Source: Opitutaceae bacterium (GTDB lineage: Bacteria > Verrucomicrobiota > Verrucomicrobiia > Opitutales > Opitutaceae). Taken from it: 64,000 nt of DNA. The position numbers were made by a program, and so were the translations under genes. The notes below the pieces were generated by a model that saw nothing but the letters and a program-made list of their open reading frames with translations, did not search any database and had not been told where the DNA came from. Positions 36,329 through 45,391 of the stretch are shown piece after piece; positions within the stretch are counted from its first letter, which is position 1, and each line of letters opens with the position of its first letter. The DNA lies in the NCBI GenBank assembly GCA_016715765.1, contig JADJZJ010000007.1, positions 62,001-126,000 of the forward strand, read 5' to 3'.

Positions 36329-37747
36329 TCAGAACCTCGCGGGGGAGGGCTTGAACTGCACCGCGCTGTCGCTGACGAGGGCGTCCTTGCCGGCGCCCTG
36401 GCGAAGGGCGATCATTTCGGCGCCGGCGAGTAGAACGGGGCCGTAGGCGTGGGCGGCGTAGGGACTGACGGGACGATGGGCGTAGAACATGGGATCGAAA
36501 CCCATGCCGGTGCCGACGCAGGTGCCCTCGACGTAGCCCTCGGCATTGACCTGCCGGGCGACCGCATTCCAACCGAGCGAGACCACGGGTCCGTAGGCGA
36601 GGGCGTCGAGCCAGCCGAGGTTGATGCCGCGTGCAAGGGCGTAGGTGAACATCGCGGAACATGAGGTCTCTTCGAACGTGGCGGGCCGGTCGAGCAGCTG
36701 GTGCCAGAGTCCGGCGGTCCCCTGCACGGCGGCGATGCCGGCGGCGTGGGCGCGGAAGAGTTCGAGCAGGGCGGCACTCCGCGGGTGGTCCTCCGGCAGC
36801 ACGCTTAGCAGCTCGGCGAGGGCGACGATGGCCCAGCCGTTGGCGCGGCCCCAATGAAAGGCCGGATGCGGCTCCATGCCCTGCACCCAGCCGTGCATAT
36901 AGAGTTTCTTTTCCGGGACGAACATGCGGCGGGCGTACTGCAGCATCTGCGCGGCGGCATCGTCGAAATAACGCGTCTCCCCGGTGAGGGCACCCATCTG
37001 TGCGAGGGCGGGGACGCTCATGTAAAGATCGTCGAGCCAGAGCGTGTCGGCGAGCGGTCGGTTGCGGGCGAGCGTACCGTCGGAGAGGCGGTGCTGGCCG
37101 CGGCTGATCCACTCGAGCCAGGGATCGATCGAGGGCCGGAGCAGTCCGGGCGACACCCCGGCGCGCGCAGCCTTGAGGAAGGCGGCGGCCATCGAGCCGG
37201 AGTCGTCGAGGGAGTGCGGACGGAGGACGGAGCGCAGGTTGTTGAAGCGCGGCGGACCCGGGGGGAGCGTGGCCGGAATGGAAAAATCCGGGAGCACGGG
37301 CTGGGCGCGGATGTGCTGCGCGAGCGTGGCGATCGTGGTGATGCGGTTGGCCGCGTAGTCGCGGTAGCGCGCGTCGCCGGTGATGTCGGCGGTCAGCAGC
37401 ATGCCGGCATAGGTGACACCCCATTCGTAGCTGAGGATGGAGAACCGTCCGGCACGCAGGGCGACGCGGGTCGGGAGCTGGTCGAGGCGCTCGACCGGCA
37501 CGCCGGTTTCGGGATTGATCACCTGGATGGGACTCGCGGTCTCAAGGTTGGTGAGCACGTGGTCGAGGACGGCCTTGATCTCTTCGATACCGGCCGGCGG
37601 GTATGGGACCGGGTAGGCGGGCGGGACGCGGCCGGAATTGATCAGGAGGGGATCGGGGGCGGCGGAAGGAGTCTGGGCGTGGACGAAGCTGCAAGCGGAG
37701 CTTGCGAAGACGATTGTGGCCGCAATGAGACGGGGGAGAGGGGGCAT
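36329..37747 (-). CDS. Exported GH105 unsaturated rhamnogalacturonyl hydrolase
   Basis: The 472-residue protein has a signal peptide (about 1-25) and an alpha/alpha-barrel with GH105/GH88 signatures: YEWGVTYAGMLLTADIT near 107, TLWLDDLYMSVPALAQMGALTG near 236 (catalytic Asp in the LDD), HWGRANGWAIVALAELL near 297 and WHQLLDRPATFEETSCSAMFTYALARG near 350. It hydrolyses the unsaturated galacturonic acid left at the non-reducing end by rhamnogalacturonan lyase, which fits the PL11 gene two genes upstream. The exported form implies periplasmic or outer action. Its 3' end abuts a CACGGAT repeat arm. Confidence 0.88.
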   Translation of the reverse strand: MPPLPRLIAATIVFASSACSFVHAQTPSAAPDPLLINSGRVPPAYPVPYPPAGIEEIKAVLDHVLTNLETASPIQVINPETGVPVERLDQLPTRVALRAGRFSILSYEWGVTYAGMLLTADITGDARYRDYAANRITTIATLAQHIRAQPVLPDFSIPATLPPGPPRFNNLRSVLRPHSLDDSGSMAAAFLKAARAGVSPGLLRPSIDPWLEWISRGQHRLSDGTLARNRPLADTLWLDDLYMSVPALAQMGALTGETRYFDDAAAQMLQYARRMFVPEKKLYMHGWVQGMEPHPAFHWGRANGWAIVALAELLSVLPEDHPRSAALLELFRAHAAGIAAVQGTAGLWHQLLDRPATFEETSCSAMFTYALARGINLGWLDALAYGPVVSLGWNAVARQVNAEGYVEGTCVGTGMGFDPMFYAHRPVSPYAAHAYGPVLLAGAEMIALRQGAGKDALVSDSAVQFKPSPARF

Positions 37748-37893
37748 GGGTTATTGATTATGGGTTATGGCTTGTCGCTTATTGCGATCGGACGGCAGCG
37801 CCGTGTAGCTACGAGCGTGAGCGAGTGGTTTTTGGAGCCCGCAGATTGCAGATGGGTTAGGCCTTACAGTTTCGCCACTTTTCCCTAACTCCC

Positions 37894-38787
37894 TCATTCC
37901 CTTTTCTCCTCCTTCTTCGCCGGTGGCTCGTCCTCGATCACCTGCAGCGGGCCGAGGATGACGGTGCCGCGCCTGACGGTGCGGCGCAGGGCGACGGTTT
38001 CGTTCATCTCGCGGCCAAACCAGGGTCCGGCGGTGAGGATGAGCGGCGGGAGGGATTCCTTCATGGCGACGCCGATGGCGTTCACCGTCATCGTGGTGCG
38101 CCAGGCGAGCTTGGGCGCGTTGGCCAGGACGGAGGCGTGATCGTACGCGGAGACGACGACGAAGTAGAGATCGGTGTCGGCCTGCTGGAAGAGGTAGCCC
38201 TTCTTGAGCGACCGGTCACTGGGCAGGTAACCGAAATTGAGCTGGAGCTCGATGTCGCTCGCAAAGGCCCGGCCGCCGACCAGCACGGCCCGCTCAAGGA
38301 GGTGCTGCCGGTGCATCTCCGGAAACATGCGGGCCATTTCCAGATCGAGGCGGTAGTGCGAGCCCCAGTAATAGATGAGCACGAGATCAGGGGTGCGGGC
38401 GGCGTCGGTCAAAGGCAGGTAGCCCTGGTCGGCGAGCGCCTTCTGCAGGATGCCTTCCAGTTCGGCGGGCAGGGGCGGGCGCTGTCCGCCCACACCGTCA
38501 CCCATCGGCCGGAAACCCTGGTCCTGGGCGATGAAATGGAGCGGATGCTCCGGCGCGGCCTTGGGCAGGGATCGGCCAAAAGCCGTGAGCTCCGTGAACA
38601 CGGTCATCTCCAGCTGCGGATTTCTCTGAAAGGGCTTGGGGATGAGGTTGAAATTGAAGAGCGGCGGCGGCGCCTCCCGGATGATCGGGGCCTCGGACGC
38701 CGGCACCTCGACAGTCGGGGACTGCCCGTGGACCGAGGCCGCGGCCAGAAACAGGGTGAACATGGCAGCCGATAGGATGAGTTTCAT
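37894..38787 (-). CDS. Exported hypothetical protein in the pectin cluster
   Basis: The 297-residue product has a signal peptide (MKLILSAAMFTLFLAAASVHG), then a soluble, mixed alpha/beta body. It has DLVLIYYWGSHYRLDLEMARMFPEMH near 155, YFVVVSAYDHASVLANAPKLAWRTTMTVNAIGV near 220-255 and a charged C-terminus (PPAKKEEKRE). No catalytic motif or family was recognised. ATG at 38785-38787 gives the signal peptide; in-frame codons further upstream run into a repeat. It is placed between the lyase and GH105 genes but separated from both by repeat-containing gaps, so membership in the pathway is a positional guess. Confidence 0.7.
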   Translation of the reverse strand: MKLILSAAMFTLFLAAASVHGQSPTVEVPASEAPIIREAPPPLFNFNLIPKPFQRNPQLEMTVFTELTAFGRSLPKAAPEHPLHFIAQDQGFRPMGDGVGGQRPPLPAELEGILQKALADQGYLPLTDAARTPDLVLIYYWGSHYRLDLEMARMFPEMHRQHLLERAVLVGGRAFASDIELQLNFGYLPSDRSLKKGYLFQQADTDLYFVVVSAYDHASVLANAPKLAWRTTMTVNAIGVAMKESLPPLILTAGPWFGREMNETVALRRTVRRGTVILGPLQVIEDEPPAKKEEKRE

Positions 38788-38830
38788 CGGGAAGGGCGGG
38801 AAGGATTTGGAGCCCGCTTCAAATCTCTGG

Positions 38831-38931
38831 TTTGTCATTCTGAGCGCAGCGAAGAATCCAGTTGGATAATCGCATGCCAGTCTGTGCCGAGTAAGTCGTA
38901 CTGGATTCTTCACTCCGTTCAGAATGACAAA
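38831..38931. repeat. Inverted-repeat element 'TCATTCTGAGCGCAGCGAAG' family
   Basis: The left arm (38831-38862, TTTGTCATTCTGAGCGC...) and right arm (38900-38931, ...TTCAGAATGACAAA) are near reverse complements over about 32 bases with a few mismatches. The element begins 16 bases downstream of the PL11 stop codon on the minus strand. A single arm recurs at 48522-48545, at the rhaS stop codon. Confidence 0.75.
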
Positions 38932-38946
38932 TGGGATGGAGCCGTC

Positions 38947-40968
38947 TTATTTGATGGGCGGAACGGTGATGACAGGCGCGGGCGGCAGGGGCAGGGCCTC
39001 ATCGAGCGCGAAGCTCGGGTGCGGGGGCTGGTTGTAGGCGGTGTTCTGCCAGGCGATGGCGAGGCGGTACTGGCGGTCGTGCATCAGGGTGACGAGGCGG
39101 TGTGACGTGGGGATCGTGGTCGTGTAGATGCGCAGTTCCTGGTTGTCGCGGCTGCGCCAGATGACCTCCTCGCGCCAGTCGCCCCAGAGATCGGCGCTGA
39201 CGGCCGGCGTGGCCTTGGTGCTGTTGTTCGACGTGCAACCATGGGCGACGAGCAGCGGGTCGAGGGCTGACGTGGTCCAGTTCCATTTCACGATGCGGTT
39301 CTGGTCGAGCAGCTCGTGGAGCAGGTCGCCGTCCCAGAGGAGGCCGAAATTGCACGGGAAACCGCGCGGGCGCTTGGCGAGGATGACTTCGCCTCTGGCG
39401 CTGTAGAGTCCGTCCACGGCGGCGCCCGCGGCCCACAACTCGGCGCCGGAATATCGCGGATCGATGTTGAACGCGTTGCCGCGGCCGGGGCCTTCGCCGC
39501 GGTCGCCGCCCTCGGTGGCGGCCTTCACGGAGGGGAGGAGGAAGAGCGGCCGGCCGGTGGCGGCATCGCGGAGGCTGAGCCCCTGCTGGTCGAAGCGCTC
39601 CTGGATGGTGACGATCTCAAGGCCGGGATTGGCCGGTTCAAAGTCGCCGACGTGAAGCGCGTCGCCGTGACCCCAGCCGGTGGAATACAATCCTCTGCCG
39701 TCATCGTCGATGACCGCGGCGCCGTAGACGATCTCGTCGCGGCCGTCGTGGTCCACGTCGGCGACGCTCAGCTGGTGGTTACCCTGGCCCCGGTACTTTT
39801 CGTTGCCCGGGGTGCCGTCATCGGAGTCGAAGACCCAGCGCGAGGTCAGCTTTCCCTCCCGCCAATCCCACGCGGCGATGACCGCGCGGGTGTAGTAGCC
39901 GCGGGCGAAGATGAGCGAGGGCAGGCGGCCGTCGAGGTAGGCGACGCCGGCGAGGTAGCGGTCGGAGCGGTTGCCGTAGCCGTCGCCCCAGACGGCCTTC
40001 AACTGGTCGGCGGTGGGATTCTCGGTTTCGGGATGGCGACCGGGAAGGTACTTCGTGGTCGCGAGTGCCGCGCCGGTGCGGCCGTCAAAAACGGTGAGGT
40101 ATTCGGGTCCGCGCAGGATGTGCCCTTCGAGCGCGGCCATGCGGCCGGCGGGGGTCATGATGCTGCCGGTGCGGTCGGCGGAGGGCACGGTCGGCCCGGC
40201 CGGGGCGCGCCAGTCGGCGGCGGGATCGCCGATGATTTTCCCGGTGCCGTCCACGGTGCCGTCGGCGGTCTTGCACGCCACCTCGGCGCGGCCATCGCCG
40301 TCGAGGTCGATGACCATGAACTGCGTGTAGTGCGCACCCTCGCGGATGTTTTTCCCGAGGTTGATGGTCCACAGGAGCGTGCCGTCGAGCTTGTAAGCCT
40401 GCAGCCGCGTTTCGCCGGTGAGGCCGGACTGGGAGTTGTCGCGCGGGCGCTGTTCCTGCTTGAGGATGATCTCGTAGTCCCCGTCGCCATCGAGGTCGCC
40501 GAGCGAGGCGTCGCCCGGCGTGCAGTCGGCGGGGGTCTGCAGCGGCACGCGGTGATACGGCAGAGGCAGTGCGCCGGCGGGGAGGATGAAGGCGGCACTC
40601 GGCGCCCCCTCAGTGTCCGCGACGACCGGGCGGACAAAATACTTCGTCTCACGCTCGAGCCGCGCGCCTTCGTCCACGAACCACGTCGGTCCGGCCAGCG
40701 GGGCGGAGTTGAGCTTCACCGTGCCCGCGAGGGCATCGGGCCGCGAGCCAAAGGGTCCGGACTCGGTGGTTACACCGGGGGCGGTGGCGCGGTAGAGATT
40801 GAACGCGGTGCCGGCGGGATCGGTGGCGAGCAGGCGCCAGCTGATGAAGACGCGGCCGTCGGGCTGATGGAGTGCAACCACGCCGCGGGAGAGGTGCTCG
40901 AGCATAGGGGCCGGAGCGATGGCGTGCGCGAAGGTGGCAAGGGCAAGGATGAGAATGAAGGAGCGCAT
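38947..40968 (-). CDS. Exported PL11 rhamnogalacturonan lyase
   Basis: The 673-residue protein has a signal peptide (about 1-16) and the beta-propeller of PL11 (YesW/YesX) lyases: LEHLSRGVVALHQPDGRVFISWRLL near 25, Asp-rich calcium-binding loops such as GDLDGDGDYEI near 156, VIDLDGDGRAEVACKTADG near 208 and VADVDHDGRDEIVYGA near 403, then HGDALHVGDFEP near 435 and ADLWGDWREEVIWRS near 600. It cleaves the rhamnosyl-galacturonic backbone of rhamnogalacturonan-I by beta-elimination, giving the unsaturated products that GH105 then processes. It is followed by the esterase gene upstream, on the same strand. Confidence 0.93.
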   Translation of the reverse strand: MRSFILILALATFAHAIAPAPMLEHLSRGVVALHQPDGRVFISWRLLATDPAGTAFNLYRATAPGVTTESGPFGSRPDALAGTVKLNSAPLAGPTWFVDEGARLERETKYFVRPVVADTEGAPSAAFILPAGALPLPYHRVPLQTPADCTPGDASLGDLDGDGDYEIILKQEQRPRDNSQSGLTGETRLQAYKLDGTLLWTINLGKNIREGAHYTQFMVIDLDGDGRAEVACKTADGTVDGTGKIIGDPAADWRAPAGPTVPSADRTGSIMTPAGRMAALEGHILRGPEYLTVFDGRTGAALATTKYLPGRHPETENPTADQLKAVWGDGYGNRSDRYLAGVAYLDGRLPSLIFARGYYTRAVIAAWDWREGKLTSRWVFDSDDGTPGNEKYRGQGNHQLSVADVDHDGRDEIVYGAAVIDDDGRGLYSTGWGHGDALHVGDFEPANPGLEIVTIQERFDQQGLSLRDAATGRPLFLLPSVKAATEGGDRGEGPGRGNAFNIDPRYSGAELWAAGAAVDGLYSARGEVILAKRPRGFPCNFGLLWDGDLLHELLDQNRIVKWNWTTSALDPLLVAHGCTSNNSTKATPAVSADLWGDWREEVIWRSRDNQELRIYTTTIPTSHRLVTLMHDRQYRLAIAWQNTAYNQPPHPSFALDEALPLPPAPVITVPPIK

Positions 40969-41091
40969 GGGTGGAATAGTAGCGGGTAGCGAGTAGCGGG
41001 TAGTGAGTAGGTGGGAGGCGACGGTTGGTTCGCGGCTGCGAGTGAGATCAGGTGTCGGGTTGAATGCTCGCTACACGCTACTCACCACTCG

Positions 41092-42003
41092 CTACTGTTT
41101 TCCCAGCAGTCCGCGGTCGCGCAGCCATTCCTCGGCGCGCTTGGGCCACGCGGATGCGGTGCCGAACTCGGGCTTCATGCCCATGCCGTGCGAGCCGTGC
41201 TCGAAGGCGTAGAATTCCGCGGGCACGCCGGCGCGGGTGAGCGCCTGGAAAAAACGGAGGCTGTTCTCGATGGGCACGCTCTTGTCCTCCTGGGTGTGGA
41301 TGAGCAGCGTGGGCGGGGTGGCGGCGGTGACCTGTTTCTCCAGGCACATGAGATCAAGCAGCCCGGGCGCGGGTTGGGCGCCGAGCAGGGCCTGGCGCGA
41401 GCCGGCGTGCGCGTACGGGTCTTCCATCGTGATGACCGGATACATCAGGATCAGGAAATCCGGCCGGGCGCTCACGGCATCGAGCGCCGCGCCGGTCCGG
41501 CCGGCGGCGTGGTCGAAGAGCGTGCCCGAGCTCGCGGCCAGGTGGCCGCCGGCGGAACTGCCCATGACGCCCACCCGGGCGGGATCGACGCCGAACTCCG
41601 CGGCCCGCGAACGCACGAGCCGCACGGCGCGCAGCACATCCTGCAACGGGGCGGGATGGCCGAACTCCTGCAGGCGCGATTTCAGGACAAAGGTGGTGAC
41701 GCCGAGCGTGCCGAGCCAGCGGGCGTATTGGATGCCCTCGCGGTCGTTCGACAAAAACTGGTAGGCGCCGCCGGGGCAGATGATGACGGCGGTGCCGGTG
41801 GGCCGGTCCACGCCGGGCGCGAACACCGTGAGCGTGGGCACGGAGACGTTGGCGATGCGTCCGTCCACAATTGTTTCCGGACCGAGGCCGGGCTTGGCGC
41901 CCGGGACGCCCTCGGGCCAGAGGGGGATGACCGTGCCGTCGACGGGAGCGGCGGCCGCGGTGAGCAGGGTGAGCGACATAAGGAGGGGGAGAAAGGGCTG
42001 CAT
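41092..42003 (-). CDS. Exported alpha/beta hydrolase, acetyl-esterase type
   Basis: The 303-residue protein has a signal peptide (MQPFLPLLMSLTLLTAAAAP) and an alpha/beta-hydrolase domain: AVIICPGGAYQFLSNDREG near 72 (oxyanion hole), nucleophile elbow GVMGSSAGGHLAA near 144, and the acid/His pair in HTQEDKSVPIENS and HGSHGMG near 240 and 270. It resembles the BD-FAE/acetyl-xylan-type esterases common in pectin loci, acting on acetyl or feruloyl side groups. It is the first gene of the minus-strand cluster, divergent from the oxidoreductase gene across a 392-base spacer. Confidence 0.82.
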   Translation of the reverse strand: MQPFLPLLMSLTLLTAAAAPVDGTVIPLWPEGVPGAKPGLGPETIVDGRIANVSVPTLTVFAPGVDRPTGTAVIICPGGAYQFLSNDREGIQYARWLGTLGVTTFVLKSRLQEFGHPAPLQDVLRAVRLVRSRAAEFGVDPARVGVMGSSAGGHLAASSGTLFDHAAGRTGAALDAVSARPDFLILMYPVITMEDPYAHAGSRQALLGAQPAPGLLDLMCLEKQVTAATPPTLLIHTQEDKSVPIENSLRFFQALTRAGVPAEFYAFEHGSHGMGMKPEFGTASAWPKRAEEWLRDRGLLGKQ

Positions 42004-42395
42004 GGGGAGGGAAGGTATCCGCGTTATAGCCACTGCTCCGATGAATTGGGAGCCAAGGATGGCATTTGCGGCAACCGGGGTAAGCGGGGCATGAACCGGC
42101 AGGGTGGCTTCGGCCCGCGGCCGGTGCGAGCCGGGCGGACTCTGACAGTTCATTCGCGAAAGGTGCGTACATACCAGGGCTTGCACCCGGCATCTCTCCT
42201 GCTGCTCGGACTGTCAGCGACTCGGCTGCATGGCTTGGTCCGGCAGACCGGCTAAGGTGCGTTCATCGCCACCGCGGCCGACTGCAAATACCGCGAATCT
42301 TACCCATCCCCTTTCCTTCAATTTTCCCAATTTAACGGGAGGCCCAGCTTTCCCGCCGGTTTCGCCGGCCGGAGGTGCTGGCTGCCACCACCGCC
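42004..42395. other. Divergent regulatory region between the pectin and rhamnose gene sets
   Basis: No gene is seen in these 392 bases. They separate the esterase (minus, start 42003) from the Gfo/Idh gene (plus, start 42396). An 8-base palindrome TTCGCGAA is at 42153-42160, a size and CpG-centred form that would suit a LacI-family operator core, but flanks are not symmetric. Promoters for both directions must lie here; none is clear from sequence. Confidence 0.45.
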
Positions 42396-43595
42396 ATGAG
42401 CGACTCAACCAAACGGCCCCGGCTGGCATTAATCGGCATCTCCGGCTACGGCCGGATTCACCTGGACCTGGCCCGCGGCTGCCGTGATCGCGGCGAAGCG
42501 GACATCATCGCCGCCGTCGTGATCAACCCCGCCGAGGAGGCCGCCAATGTGGCCGAGCTCAAGGCCGGGGGCTGTGCGATTTACACCGATTACGCGGAAA
42601 TGCTGCACCGGCATGCGGGGCAGATCGACCTTTGCCTGATTCCCACCGGCATCCACTGGCACGCGCGGATGACCGTCGCCGCGCTGCGGGCCGGCGCCAA
42701 TGTGCTGGTGGAAAAACCCCTGGCCGGCAGCCTGGCCGACGCCCAGGCGATCCGCGCCGAGGAGCAGGCCAGCGGCCGCTTTGTCGCGGTGGGTTTCCAG
42801 GATTGCTACGATCCGGGCACGCGCTGGCTGGCCGACTCGCTGGAGCAGGGCGTGATCGGCCGCGTGGAATCGGTGCGCTTCCTCGGCGTCTGGCCGCGGC
42901 CGCGGGCGTATTTCCTGCGCAACAACTGGGCCGGCCGGCTGCAGCTGGACGGCGTATCGGTGCTGGATTCGCCGCTGAACAACGCCTTCGGTCACTTCGT
43001 CATGCTCAGCCTGCTGTTCGGCGGGGCCGGCGACGACAGCACCGTCCCGGAGCCGGGCGGCGTGGAGCTTTTCCGGGCGCACGACATCGAGAGCTTTGAC
43101 ACCGCGGTGGTGAACGTCCGCACGGCGGGCGGCACCCGGCTGTGGTTCGGCGTGAGCCATGTGAGCCACACCACGCTCGAACCGGAGATTGTGATCGAAG
43201 GCTCGGCGGGCCTCGCGGGTTGGCGTTACGAGACCGAGGCGTGGCTGCATGGCGCCGGGGGCCGCCAGCGTCAGCCGGTCCTCGACCAGCACGCCTCGCG
43301 GCGCCTGATGATGGCCGCAGCCCTGCAAAAACTGCGCGACCCGGCGACGCCGGTCTGCACCACCGCGATGGCGGCCCGCCACACCCGGCTGATCGACGGC
43401 CTGCACCGCGCGGCCGCGGTCACTCCCTTCCCCGCGGACCTGATCGAATGGACCCCGCTGGAAGGCGCCACCAGTCCGGTGGCGACCGTGCGCGGCCTCG
43501 ATGCGGCCTTGCGCCAGGCCTTCGTCGAGCAGAAGACCCTGCGCGAATGCGGCTTCGCCCCCGCCGGCGAACCCATCGCCCGCGGATCCGGGTGA
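42396..43595 (+). CDS. Gfo/Idh/MocA-family oxidoreductase
   Basis: The 399-residue protein starts with a Rossmann NAD(P) fold (ALIGISGYGRIHLDLARG near 12; CAIYTDYAEML near 63) and the family mark EKPLAGSLADAQAI near 105. The C-terminal alpha/beta sandwich has a substrate loop with NAFGHFVMLSLLFG near 200 in place of the common GGGxxxDxGxHxxD. Such enzymes oxidise or reduce sugars and uronates with NAD(P). It is immediately before the rhamnose-type ABC operon and divergent from pectin genes, suggesting a role in L-rhamnose or uronate use. ATG 42396 was preferred; GTG 42375 is possible. Confidence 0.85.
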   Translation: MSDSTKRPRLALIGISGYGRIHLDLARGCRDRGEADIIAAVVINPAEEAANVAELKAGGCAIYTDYAEMLHRHAGQIDLCLIPTGIHWHARMTVAALRAGANVLVEKPLAGSLADAQAIRAEEQASGRFVAVGFQDCYDPGTRWLADSLEQGVIGRVESVRFLGVWPRPRAYFLRNNWAGRLQLDGVSVLDSPLNNAFGHFVMLSLLFGGAGDDSTVPEPGGVELFRAHDIESFDTAVVNVRTAGGTRLWFGVSHVSHTTLEPEIVIEGSAGLAGWRYETEAWLHGAGGRQRQPVLDQHASRRLMMAAALQKLRDPATPVCTTAMAARHTRLIDGLHRAAAVTPFPADLIEWTPLEGATSPVATVRGLDAALRQAFVEQKTLRECGFAPAGEPIARGSG

Positions 43596-43604
43596 AGTGG
43601 TTTA

Positions 43605-43870
43605 AACACGGATCACACGGATATCACGGATCAGAGAATGCCGCCGAAGGCTTCTCAGGGGGCGATGATTTTGCAGGAGGAAACAGAGGAAACTGAGATC
43701 GGAATCCCCTATCTTCACTTCCTCCGCGATCCCTTGTAAATTGGATTGGGCCTTCGGTGTCCTCTGTGCCTTATATGACCAACTCCATAACCGCGCCTGC
43801 CCTCCGTCCGGTCCTCCGTAGGCCCGGCGAAGGAGGAAGGCTTGGCGAAGGAGGGTGATCCGTGGTTAAC
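43605..43870. repeat. CACGGAT-family nested element upstream of and overlapping the ABC ATPase start
   Basis: The left arm (43605-43634, ACACGGATCACACGGATATCACGGATC) begins nine bases after the oxidoreductase stop. The right arm (43858-43870, ATCCGTGGTTAAC) contains the GTG start codon of the ATPase gene. Inside are a CCTCCGTAGGCCC unit (43813-43836) and a truncated second copy whose GAAGGAGGG supplies the ribosome binding site. Confidence 0.75.
43850..43861 (+). promoter_or_regulatory. Ribosome binding site of the ABC ATPase gene, supplied by a repeat
   Basis: GGAGGG (43850-43855) lies six bases before the GTG start at 43862. The motif belongs to the 'TTGGCGAAGGAGG' end of an intergenic repeat, so repeat DNA provides the Shine-Dalgarno signal here. 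It decides the start at 43862 over any internal codon. Confidence 0.7.
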
Positions 43871-45391
43871 CCGACCCCCCAGCCCGTTCAGCCCCTGCTC
43901 GTCTTTGCGAACATCGCCAAGAACTTTGGTGCGGTGCAGGCATTGCGGGGGGTTGATTTCGAACTGAGACCCGGCGAGGTGCACGCGCTGCTGGGGGAGA
44001 ACGGAGCGGGCAAGTCCACGCTCATCAAGGTGGCAACCGGCGCGCATGCGCCGGACAGCGGTCATCTCGTGCTCGGCGGACGGCGCCTGGACGCGCTGAA
44101 TCCCGCCACGGCGCGGGCGCTCGGCGTCGCCTGTATTTACCAGCAGCCGGCGCTGTTTCCCGACCTGACCGTGGCGGAGAATCTTGCCCTGCGCCTGGAG
44201 CCGGCGGGGGCCTGGCGGCGGGTGGACCGCCGGGCGCGCCGTGTCCGCGCCGCCGAACTGCTGCAGCGGCTCGGCGCGGACCTCGCCCCGGACGCGGAGA
44301 TCAGGGATCTCTCGATGCCGGAGCAGCAACTGGTGGAGATCGCCGCCGCGATCGGGGCCGGGGCGCGGATCGTCATCATGGACGAGCCGACCGCGTCGCT
44401 GACGCAGCGGGAACAGGAACGGCTGTTCGCCATCGTGCGGACGCTGCGGGCGGAGGGCGTCGGCGTGATCTATATTTCGCACCGGCTGGAGGAGATCTTT
44501 GCGCTGGCCGACCGCGTGACCGTCCTGCGCGACGGCGCGAGCGTCGGCACGCATGCGGTCGGCGACATGGATGCGGCGGGCCTGATCCGCCTCATGGTCG
44601 GGCGTGAACTGGCGGGATTGCCGCCGCCCGGCGGGACCGTGCCGGGTGAAATCGCGCTCGAGCTGCGCGGCACGGGCTGCGCGGCGGCCGGGGTGGGCAG
44701 CGTGACTTTTGCCGTGCGCGCCGGCGAGATCCTCGGCCTGGCCGGGCTCGTGGGCGCCGGGCGCACGGAGCTGGCCCGCGTACTCTTCGGCCTGACGCCG
44801 GCGGATGAGGGTGAGATACTCCGGGAGGGACGGCCGGTGCGGCTGGATTCGCCGCAGGCGGCGATGGCGCACGGCCTCGCCTATGTGCCGGAGGACCGCC
44901 GCCGGCACGGCGTGGTGATGGAGTTGCCGGTGGCGCAGAACATCACCTTGGCGGCCCACCGCCGCGTGTTCCGCCACGGCTGGCTGTCCGCGCCGGCGGA
45001 AAACCGCGTGGCGGCGGAGTTCATTGCGCGGCTGGGCATCAAGGCGGCCGGACCGGAGGCGGCGGTCGCCACCCTGAGCGGCGGCAACCAGCAGAAGGTG
45101 GCCGTCGCGCGCTGGCTGGCCACCGCGCCGCGCGTCCTGATCCTCGACGAACCGACGCAGGGCGTGGACATCGCCGCGAAGGGCGAACTGCACCGGATCA
45201 TCCGCGAACTCGCGCAGGGCGGGTTGGCGGTGATCCTGATTTCCAGCGACCTTCCGGAGATCATCGGCCTGTGCGATCGCATCGGCGTGATGCGCGGCGG
45301 CACGCTCCGGGAAATCCTGCCGGGCGGGACCGCGGCCCCGGTCGTGATGGCGGCGGCGCTCGGCACGAATGAAAAGGAGGGAGCGGCATGA
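43862..45391 (+). CDS. rhaT: Rhamnose-type ABC importer ATPase (two nucleotide-binding domains)
   Basis: The 509-residue protein has two ABC modules. The first has Walker A GENGAGKS (about 47), the sugar-type signature LSMPEQQLVEIAAAI (about 153) and Walker B IVIMDEPTASL. The second (about 255-500) has a degenerate first loop GLVGAGRTELAR, as usual in carbohydrate class 2 (CUT2) transporters, then the consensus LSGGNQQKVAVARWL and LILDEPTQGVD. This is the RbsA/RhaT type that drives import of ribose, rhamnose or similar monosaccharides. Rhamnose is inferred from the mutarotase and pectin context. The GTG start is inside a repeat arm; the stop overlaps the permease start by four bases (ATGA). 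Confidence 0.85.
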   Translation: MVNPTPQPVQPLLVFANIAKNFGAVQALRGVDFELRPGEVHALLGENGAGKSTLIKVATGAHAPDSGHLVLGGRRLDALNPATARALGVACIYQQPALFPDLTVAENLALRLEPAGAWRRVDRRARRVRAAELLQRLGADLAPDAEIRDLSMPEQQLVEIAAAIGAGARIVIMDEPTASLTQREQERLFAIVRTLRAEGVGVIYISHRLEEIFALADRVTVLRDGASVGTHAVGDMDAAGLIRLMVGRELAGLPPPGGTVPGEIALELRGTGCAAAGVGSVTFAVRAGEILGLAGLVGAGRTELARVLFGLTPADEGEILREGRPVRLDSPQAAMAHGLAYVPEDRRRHGVVMELPVAQNITLAAHRRVFRHGWLSAPAENRVAAEFIARLGIKAAGPEAAVATLSGGNQQKVAVARWLATAPRVLILDEPTQGVDIAAKGELHRIIRELAQGGLAVILISSDLPEIIGLCDRIGVMRGGTLREILPGGTAAPVVMAAALGTNEKEGAA

